Source of the DNA: Acidobacteriota bacterium
GTDB taxonomy: Bacteria; Acidobacteriota; Thermoanaerobaculia; Multivoradales; SZUA-115
Direction of reading: 5' to 3'
Assembly: GCA_003231035.1 (NCBI GenBank)
Contig: QIHU01000790.1
Coordinates: 1 to 6,063, forward strand
DNA: 6,063 nt
Of the stretch, positions 1-4,214 are shown piece after piece (the stretch's first letter is position 1; each line of letters begins with the position of its first letter). The notes below the pieces were generated by a model, which made no database searches, had not been told where the DNA came from, and saw nothing but the letters and a program-made list of their open reading frames with translations. Position numbers and translations under genes: made by a program.

Positions 1-596
1 CGGACGACATCCGCCAGCTGCGCCACATCCCCCTCGGCCCAGCCCTCCAGCCCAGCTTGGCGAGCCGCGGCGAGAAGTTGGCACAGCCCCGCGCGAAGCT
101 CCTCGGTTTGCTTCTTGGTGCGCCCACGCGGCTTCTTGCGGCGCAGCCCTTTACCGCCCTGAAAGACCCAGGCAGGCATCTCCGCGAGCAACTCCTCGGG
201 CTCTCCAGCGTAGGGATCGAGGTCAAAGAGTCGAACCGCCTGGAGCAAGCGGGCGGCGCCTTCGCGACCGCGAGTCGGTAATTCGCCGTCCTGTGCAACC
301 GGAAGCGATTTCTCCGCCGCGTCCACCAACTCCGCCGCCGCCGAGCGATCGGCGAGCACCGCGCTGTCCACCACCACTACAACCTTGCCCGAGGCGAAGA
401 GGGCGAGGGTACGGAGGTCGTCCAGAATATCTCCAAAACGGGCCGGGCGGCGGCGCACTTCGACCTCACACCCGGCCTGGGTCGCCAGCGCCTCCGCCAG
501 CCGCCGAGCGGCCGGTTCGGCGAGTACCAAGTCGCCATGCACCAGGAAGATGGCGCCCTCTTGGCCACCTTCGATCGCCGCTAGTAGCCGCTCCAT
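1..596 (-). CDS. holA: DNA polymerase III delta subunit-like protein (HolA), partial, 3' end beyond the left edge
   Basis: Reading the minus strand from the ATG at 594-596 gives 198 open codons that run off the window edge. The N-terminal part looks like the HolA clamp-loader fold: a first strand and turn IFLVHGD (residues 16-22), a following helix (27-38), then the helix-strand unit DILDDLRTLALFASGKVVVVV (56-76, with L64, F67 and the Val run), the pattern seen in delta subunits just before the second strand. Delta opens the beta sliding clamp during replication and needs no Walker motifs; none are seen. The ATG overlaps the stop of the upstream lapAB-like gene (ATGA), so translational coupling is likely. 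Odd: residues about 95-165 do not look like the usual delta sequence and include a basic patch (about 149-163) rich in Lys/Arg. The C-terminal collar domain is outside the window, so the call rests on the N-terminal pattern; a divergent AAA-like protein remains possible. Confidence 0.58.
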   Translation of the reverse strand, partial: MERLLAAIEGGQEGAIFLVHGDLVLAEPAARRLAEALATQAGCEVEVRRRPARFGDILDDLRTLALFASGKVVVVVDSAVLADRSAAAELVDAAEKSLPVAQDGELPTRGREGAARLLQAVRLFDLDPYAGEPEELLAEMPAWVFQGGKGLRRKKPRGRTKKQTEELRAGLCQLLAAARQAGLEGWAEGDVAQLADVV

Positions 597-2053
597 CAGT
601 CTTCGGATCGCCCCACGGGAGGGTCCGCTTCGGTCAGAACTTCCTCGGGGACCCACTGCGGCGGAATGACCCACGCCGGGGACTCGCGCAGACCGAGTTC
701 CTCGGCCGACAGGGCCTCTTCGAGTCGCAGTTCCATAGAGTTCCAGGAACCGCACGCGGCACACCGATCGCTCCACTCGGAGGAGGTGGTGCGACACACT
801 TTGCACTGAAATTGGACCTCGGGAACCCCGACGCACTGGGCACAGGTCTGGAACGCGGCCAAAGCGGCGGTGTTCTCGCCACGTCGTTGCCGGATGCGGC
901 CGATCAAGAAATGGAAGGTCGGAGAGACGGCCAGTGGCTCGCTCAGCCCTTCCAGCACCTTGAGGGCGTCGTCGTGCATCTCGAGCCGGTAGTAGAGGCG
1001 CCCCAGGAAGAAACGCAGCAGAAGGCCATGATCCGCCTCGGCGATCAGGCGGCGCAAGGTCTCGATGGCACGCCGCGGCTGGTTGCTCTTGATGAAGTAG
1101 TCCTCGATGCGCTGCAAGAAGATCGGGCTTCCGGTCTCGGCGTAGCCGCGCAGCCAGACCTCGAGCGCCTTCTCACCATGGTCACGCACCAGTTCAGCTT
1201 CGCCCAGCATGATGGCGGCGGGAATGAATCGGCTCTCTTGTGCCAGCAGCCTCTCGAAGCGCTCGATCGCCTCTTCGATCCTGTCGTCTTCGAGAGCGGC
1301 GACACCGCGTTGGTAGTCCAGGCCCCGTCGCACGCCAACTTCGTGCTTGGCCTCGACCAACGCCGGCCCGCCCGTTTCTCCTCTCGCCTCGGCGAGCAGA
1401 GTGTCGATGCGTTCTTGCAGGTCGGCGGCAATCGCCCATTGCCGGCCTCCCAAGGCGGCGTTGCGACGGCGGCGCAGAACGTCCAACCCCAATCCGGGGA
1501 ACTCGCGCAAGACCCGATTGCGGATCTCGCGAGCCACCTCCGCTTCGCCGCGCACTTCGTAGTCCTCCGTCAGCTGGTAGAGCACCGCCACGCTGCGCGG
1601 GAAGCAGGCCGAGGCTCGCCGATGCACATCGAGCGCTTCGTCCACCCTTCCCAACCGCCGCAAGACCTCTCCATAGCGGACCAAGGAGCTGAAATCTTCG
1701 GGACGCCCCGCCAGCACCGCTTCCAGTTCCGCGGCGGCGCGGGCCCATTGGCCATCGGCTTGAAAATCGACCGCCCGGTTGAAACTACGGTCCAGGCTCT
1801 CGGCGTCGCGTTGCTGGCGACGCTCGCCGCGCAGCGCTAGATCCCGACGAACGCTGCCCGCGAGCAGCGCGATGAGGGGCGGGAGCAAGCCCAACAGAAA
1901 GACCCCGAGCACGACAAGCCAGAGACTGAAAGTCGTCCCTTCGCCAAAGTGCACCCGTTCTTGGATCAGCTCCCGATTCTGCTGGGTCAAAAACGAGGCC
2001 ACCACAACGACCGCCAAACCAAACAAGATACCGATAAAGCTGCGCAGTCGCAT
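596..2053 (-). CDS. LapA-LapB fusion-type lipopolysaccharide assembly protein (membrane-anchored TPR protein with rubredoxin-like zinc domain)
   Basis: The protein has 485 aa. Residues 1-70 resemble LapA (DUF1049): TM helix 5-22, a short QQN/RVHFG loop (24-37), TM helix 42-65, then an Arg-rich cytoplasmic segment. Residues about 88-400 are TPR-like helical pairs (for example around 92-125, 245-275 and 365-400). The C-terminus carries a rubredoxin-like knuckle, C417-x2-C-x10-C431-x2-C434 followed by GSW, the same spacing as in E. coli LapB (YciM). An additional CxxC (C404, C407) lies just before it. In E. coli, LapB sits on the inner membrane, works with FtsH to control LpxC turnover and so sets LPS synthesis; LapA is a separate small protein encoded next to it. 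Here both appear in one chain. LapB is about 390 aa and LapA about 100 aa, so 485 aa fits the sum. A role in LPS or envelope homeostasis is inferred. The start is supported by the LapA-like N-terminus; a GGGAG lies 12 nt upstream, a weak ribosome site. Confidence 0.82.
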   Translation of the reverse strand: MRLRSFIGILFGLAVVVVASFLTQQNRELIQERVHFGEGTTFSLWLVVLGVFLLGLLPPLIALLAGSVRRDLALRGERRQQRDAESLDRSFNRAVDFQADGQWARAAAELEAVLAGRPEDFSSLVRYGEVLRRLGRVDEALDVHRRASACFPRSVAVLYQLTEDYEVRGEAEVAREIRNRVLREFPGLGLDVLRRRRNAALGGRQWAIAADLQERIDTLLAEARGETGGPALVEAKHEVGVRRGLDYQRGVAALEDDRIEEAIERFERLLAQESRFIPAAIMLGEAELVRDHGEKALEVWLRGYAETGSPIFLQRIEDYFIKSNQPRRAIETLRRLIAEADHGLLLRFFLGRLYYRLEMHDDALKVLEGLSEPLAVSPTFHFLIGRIRQRRGENTAALAAFQTCAQCVGVPEVQFQCKVCRTTSSEWSDRCAACGSWNSMELRLEEALSAEELGLRESPAWVIPPQWVPEEVLTEADPPVGRSED

Positions 2054-2073
2054 AATGGGTGGCGGCTCCCAAG

Positions 2074-2105
2074 GCCAGGGATCAAGACGGCCTAGCCAGG
2101 GATCA
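2074..2105. repeat. 11-bp direct repeat, 21-bp period, across the end of the DksA-like gene
   Basis: GCCAGGGATCA occurs at 2074-2084 and 2095-2105. On the minus strand each copy begins TGATCCC; the first-read copy contains the stop codon of the DksA-like gene (2103-2105), and because the period is a multiple of three the second copy places another TGA in the same frame. The repeat occupies most of the gap before the lapAB-like gene. It could be a small duplication or a paired protein site two helical turns apart. Confidence 0.55.
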
Positions 2106-2510
2106 GAATGGCTCCTCTTCGATCAGCCCTTTTTCCACTTTTTCTTGCACGTCGATAGTGTAACGCGCCCAGGGTACCGCCTCGAGCCGGGGCAGGCCGA
2201 TCGGTTCGCCAGAGTACAGGCAAACACCAAACGAACCGTCGTCGATTCGGTCCAGCGCTTGATCGATCAATTTGATCTGCTCGCGCTCGGTGGTGGAAAT
2301 GGACAGCATCAGCTCACGATTGTAAGCCTGATTGGCATGATCCACCAGATCTTCGGCCCCTTGATTGGTGGTTCGTTTGCCCTCTTTCAGGTTTTGATTG
2401 TATAGCTCGAGAATGCGATCTCGTTCACTTTCAAGGTGCTTTTTGAACGCGGCCAGCGTCTTGGCGGGCACTATTGATTTCTTTTTGGATTGGGTAGCGG
2501 TCTTCGCCAC
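2103..2510 (-). CDS. DksA/TraR-family transcription regulator with degenerate zinc finger
   Basis: The protein has 135 aa. Family proteins enter the RNA polymerase secondary channel and, with ppGpp, tune initiation at rRNA and amino-acid promoters. Residues 18-92 form the helical hairpin; the tip carries D54-x2-D57-x-A59, matching the DxxDxA tip of E. coli DksA needed for activity. The globular end keeps the family pattern DDGSFGVC (90-97), GEPIGLPRLEAVPWA (101-115), but of the four zinc cysteines only C97 remains; the others are S100, T118 and V121. The start is GTG at 2508-2510, supported by a strong GGAGG (minus strand of 2521-2525) 10 nt upstream. The N-terminus is Lys/Thr/Ser-rich and shorter than in E. 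coli DksA (151 aa). It lies 48 bp after rlmH and 49 bp before the lapAB-like gene. The call to the superfamily is firm; whether it acts as DksA proper, and with ppGpp, is not shown by sequence. No symbol is given because several paralogous subfamilies exist. Confidence 0.9.
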   Translation of the reverse strand: MAKTATQSKKKSIVPAKTLAAFKKHLESERDRILELYNQNLKEGKRTTNQGAEDLVDHANQAYNRELMLSISTTEREQIKLIDQALDRIDDGSFGVCLYSGEPIGLPRLEAVPWARYTIDVQEKVEKGLIEEEPF

Positions 2511-2520
2511 GATCTGTCTT

Positions 2521-2525
2521 CCTCC
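2521..2525 (-). promoter_or_regulatory. Shine-Dalgarno GGAGG deciding the GTG start of the DksA-like gene
   Basis: On the minus strand GGAGGAAG precedes GTG (2508-2510), with 10 nt between GGAGG and the start codon. It supports the non-ATG start. No ATG that would keep the family N-terminus is seen nearby in frame. Confidence 0.7.
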
Positions 2526-2558
2526 GTTGGCGCGTCAGCGGTCTCATGATCGAGCCCG

Positions 2559-3035
2559 TCAAAACCGTTCGCGATGGTAGCTTATTCCGGCCTGAATCGA
2601 TACTGCTCTGTAGAGCTGTTCGTACAGAACCAAGCGGGCCAGTTCATGGCCAAAGGTCATGTCTCCCAAGGAAATCACCTGATTTGCCGCCTTGACAAGG
2701 CCCGAATCCAGCCCTAAGTCAGATCCAATCAAAAAAGCCACCGGGTGTGGATAGTCGTCGCGTAGCCGCGCCAAATGGGCCGCCAGTTGCGGCGAGCTGT
2801 AGCGTTTTCCCCCTTCGTCAAGCGCGATGGACCACGCCGGCACGGGGAGGGCGGCGCGCAACGCCTCACCCTCGACCCGCTGGCGCTTGGGGTCATCGCT
2901 ACCCGTTTTCACCTTGATCCACTGATCTTTGACCGTCGCGTGGCGCGCAATGCGCTGGCGATAGTCTTCGCACAGGCGATCCCACTCGGCCCTTCTGTGA
3001 CGACCAGCCCAGAGAACTCGATATTCACGAGGCAT
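2559..3035 (-). CDS. rlmH: 23S rRNA (pseudouridine(1915)-N3)-methyltransferase RlmH
   Basis: The protein has 158 aa (family about 155). RlmH is a SPOUT-class, SAM-dependent, dimeric enzyme that methylates N3 of pseudouridine 1915 in helix 69 of 23S rRNA on assembled 70S ribosomes, after RluD makes the pseudouridine. Visible family elements: LDEGGKRYSS (72-81), FLIGSDLG (101-108, the knot loop that binds SAM), SLGDMTFGHELARLVLYEQLYRA (S122-A144), and the C-terminal YHRE (153-156) that contacts substrate. Two residues differ from the usual pattern: S105 where the motif is normally IGG, and G129 where PH is common. The open frame extends upstream to 3143, but the ATG at 3033-3035 gives the normal family length and N-terminus (MPREYRVLWAG); the added 36 residues look unrelated. 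No clear Shine-Dalgarno is seen. It is the first gene of the leftward cluster. Confidence 0.93.
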   Translation of the reverse strand: MPREYRVLWAGRHRRAEWDRLCEDYRQRIARHATVKDQWIKVKTGSDDPKRQRVEGEALRAALPVPAWSIALDEGGKRYSSPQLAAHLARLRDDYPHPVAFLIGSDLGLDSGLVKAANQVISLGDMTFGHELARLVLYEQLYRAVSIQAGISYHRERF

Positions 3036-3045
3036 CGTTATTCTA
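3036..3045 (-). promoter_or_regulatory. Putative -10 element (TAGAAT) for rlmH and the leftward cluster
   Basis: On the minus strand TAGAAT (3045-3040) matches TATAAT at 5 of 6 positions and ends 4 nt before the rlmH ATG. With no Shine-Dalgarno in front of rlmH this could give a leaderless or nearly leaderless mRNA. No good -35 hexamer is found 16-18 nt further upstream, and 4 nt is short for a start at the A of ATG, so this is tentative. Confidence 0.3.
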
Positions 3046-3048
3046 GGG

Positions 3049-3069
3049 GGCTCTCGCCGAGCCGATCGG
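3049..3069. repeat. Short inverted repeat and adjoining palindrome upstream of rlmH
   Basis: GGCTC (3049-3053), 5-nt spacer, GAGCC (3059-3063), overlapped by the palindrome CCGATCGG (3062-3069). They lie directly upstream of the putative rlmH -10 element, where an operator could sit. Arms this short arise often by chance in GC-rich DNA. Confidence 0.25.
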
Positions 3070-3143
3070 TGTTTTGGACTGTCATCGAAGGCTCCTCCCG
3101 TCGTCCTGTCGTGGGCTTGTGGATGAAGAGCGTGGTGCTGCAA

Positions 3144-3157
3144 GCATCGTCAGATGC
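3144..3157. repeat. Short inverted repeat before the hydrolase gene
   Basis: GCATC (3144-3148), spacer GTCA, GATGC (3153-3157). It lies immediately upstream of the extended -10 candidate (3159-3167), in the place of a spacer/-35 region. It may be an operator; a chance 5-bp repeat cannot be excluded. Confidence 0.22.
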
Positions 3158-3158
3158 A

Positions 3159-3167
3159 TGGTATCCT
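3159..3167 (+). promoter_or_regulatory. Putative extended -10 promoter (TGGTATCCT) for the hydrolase gene and possibly ileS
   Basis: TGnTATCCT matches the extended -10 pattern (TGn plus TANNNT, 4 of 6 to TATAAT). The hexamer ends 9 nt before the ATG at 3177, so transcription would start within about 3 nt of the start codon. There is no Shine-Dalgarno before that ATG, which fits a leaderless mRNA. No -35 hexamer is recognisable at 16-18 nt spacing. Confidence 0.38.
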
Positions 3168-3176
3168 GCGCCCCTC

Positions 3177-4172
3177 ATGGTCGCTCAAACCGCAGAAGAA
3201 GATCAACGGAGCCGACGTCGCAAGCGGCTGGTGAAGGGGCTCTTGGTGGGCGGGGCGGCGATCGGCATTCCCGCTTTGGCCAACCTTTTGGTCAGCCGAC
3301 GCCTGCGCCGCTTGCCTCCACCTCGATGGGGACGGCTACGGCGCTACGCCTGGCGCCACGGTGAGATCGCGTTCCAACGGTTAGGACAAGGTCCGCCGCT
3401 CTTGCTTCTCCACTCCTTCGGTCCCGGCCACGGATCGGACGAATGGCGCACCGTCGCGGAGACTCTCTCGGCGAGCCACCAGGTCTTCGCCCCGGATCTT
3501 CTCGGTTGGGGACGCTCGGAAAAGCCGCAGCGCACCTACGATGGCGAGTTCTACCTCCAGCAGATTCTCGATTTTCTGCACGATGTGATCGGTGAGCGAG
3601 CCGTCATCGTCGCCGCCGGCCTATCGGCGGCCTACGCCACACAGATCGCCGTGGACCAGCCGGAACGGGTCAAGGCTCTCGGCCTGGTGGTGCCTCTGGG
3701 TATCGAGGTGCACGGTGACGAGCCGGACGTCAAGGACGCCCTTGTCCACCGACTGCTGCGCCTGCCCATCCTCGGCACCTCCGCTCTCAACCTGTTCACC
3801 AGCCGCTCCGGCATTGCCCATCACCTGCGCAACGACGTCTTCGCCGGCCCGGAACGGGTGGACGCCGAAGCGGTGGATCGCCACTACCTGGCGAGCCATC
3901 AACCGGGTGCTCACGCCTCGCTAGCGGCCTATCTCGCGGGCTATCTCAACCACGGTGTCGAGGAGCTTCTACCCCGCCTCTCGGTACCGCTGTGGTTGGC
4001 TTGGGGCCGCAGCGCCGCGGCACCGCGAATCGAAACCGCGGATCTGTGGCTGCGCCACATCGACGCCGAGTTGCAAGTCTTCGAAGGCAGCGGCAACCAA
4101 CCTCACGCCGAGGAGCCAGCCGCCTTCGCCCGTCGTCTCGCCAGTTTCCTGAAAAAGCTGCCAGAGGATTGA
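3177..4172 (+). CDS. Membrane-anchored alpha/beta-hydrolase-fold protein, probable degenerate catalytic triad
   Basis: The protein has 331 aa. An Arg/Lys-rich start (11-17) is followed by a hydrophobic segment (about 18-39) that looks like an N-terminal membrane anchor with the basic side inside. The fold is clear: strand and oxyanion loop PLLLLHSFGPG (74-84), APDLLGWGRSEKP (105-117), nucleophile elbow AAGLSAA (146-152, Ser150), PERVKALGLVVPLG (162-175), a cap region (about 180-260), then VPLWLAWGRSAAAP (270-283) and GSGNQPHAEEP (304-314). The usual acid after WG is missing, and the position of the catalytic His in the common GxGHxPHxExP pattern is N307; H310 matches the second, non-catalytic His. 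Substrate is unknown. The open frame continues upstream to 2775 across rlmH, but the ATG at 3177 is chosen because residues before it show no fold and would overlap rlmH; an in-frame ATG at 3123 is the alternative. It precedes ileS by 42 bp. Confidence 0.85.
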   Translation: MVAQTAEEDQRSRRRKRLVKGLLVGGAAIGIPALANLLVSRRLRRLPPPRWGRLRRYAWRHGEIAFQRLGQGPPLLLLHSFGPGHGSDEWRTVAETLSASHQVFAPDLLGWGRSEKPQRTYDGEFYLQQILDFLHDVIGERAVIVAAGLSAAYATQIAVDQPERVKALGLVVPLGIEVHGDEPDVKDALVHRLLRLPILGTSALNLFTSRSGIAHHLRNDVFAGPERVDAEAVDRHYLASHQPGAHASLAAYLAGYLNHGVEELLPRLSVPLWLAWGRSAAAPRIETADLWLRHIDAELQVFEGSGNQPHAEEPAAFARRLASFLKKLPED

Positions 4173-4209
4173 CCTCCGGGTGGGTCCAACCACCCACCCC
4201 TCCCCGAGG
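4173..4209 (+). promoter_or_regulatory. GC-rich hairpin with possible Shine-Dalgarno sequestration in front of ileS
   Basis: GGGTGGGT (4178-4185) and ACCCACCC (4192-4199) form a perfect 8-bp stem with a 6-nt loop. No U-tract follows, so it is not a classical intrinsic terminator. CCTC (4173-4176) can also pair with the ileS Shine-Dalgarno GAGG (4206-4209). An alternative fold pairs CCTC-GGG (4173-4176, 4178-4180, one bulged C) with CCCGAGG (4203-4209), which excludes the first stem. Regulation is inferred; the T-box elements that often precede ileS in Firmicutes are absent, as the gap is only 42 bp. Confidence 0.38.
4206..4209 (+). promoter_or_regulatory. Shine-Dalgarno (GAGG) of ileS
   Basis: GAGG with 5 nt to the ATG at 4215. 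It supports this start, which is followed by the IleRS N-terminal pattern. Confidence 0.65.
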
Positions 4210-4214
4210 CAACC

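Noticed and set aside
293..1840. Long 515-codon open frame on the plus strand, antisense to the lapAB-like and holA-like genes
   Set aside because: Its translation starts with a Pro/Arg-rich low-complexity run and shows no domain. The opposite strand codes for recognisable LapA/LapB and HolA features. Long antisense frames are common in GC-rich genes.
3036..3143. 36-codon upstream extension of rlmH
   Set aside because: It would make the protein 194 aa against a family norm near 155, and the added residues show no RlmH similarity.
2775..3176. Upstream extension of the hydrolase reading frame by 134 codons
   Set aside because: It runs antisense through most of rlmH and shows no relation to the hydrolase fold. 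The TM-like N-terminus fits a start at 3177.
4178..4199. Rho-independent terminator between the hydrolase gene and ileS
   Set aside because: The stem is strong but is followed by CTCCCCGAGG rather than a T-run, and the ileS ribosome site follows at once. A regulatory or incidental hairpin is more likely.
4173..4214. T-box leader for ileS
   Set aside because: The gap is 42 bp, far too short for the specifier and antiterminator domains, and no conserved T-box sequence is present.
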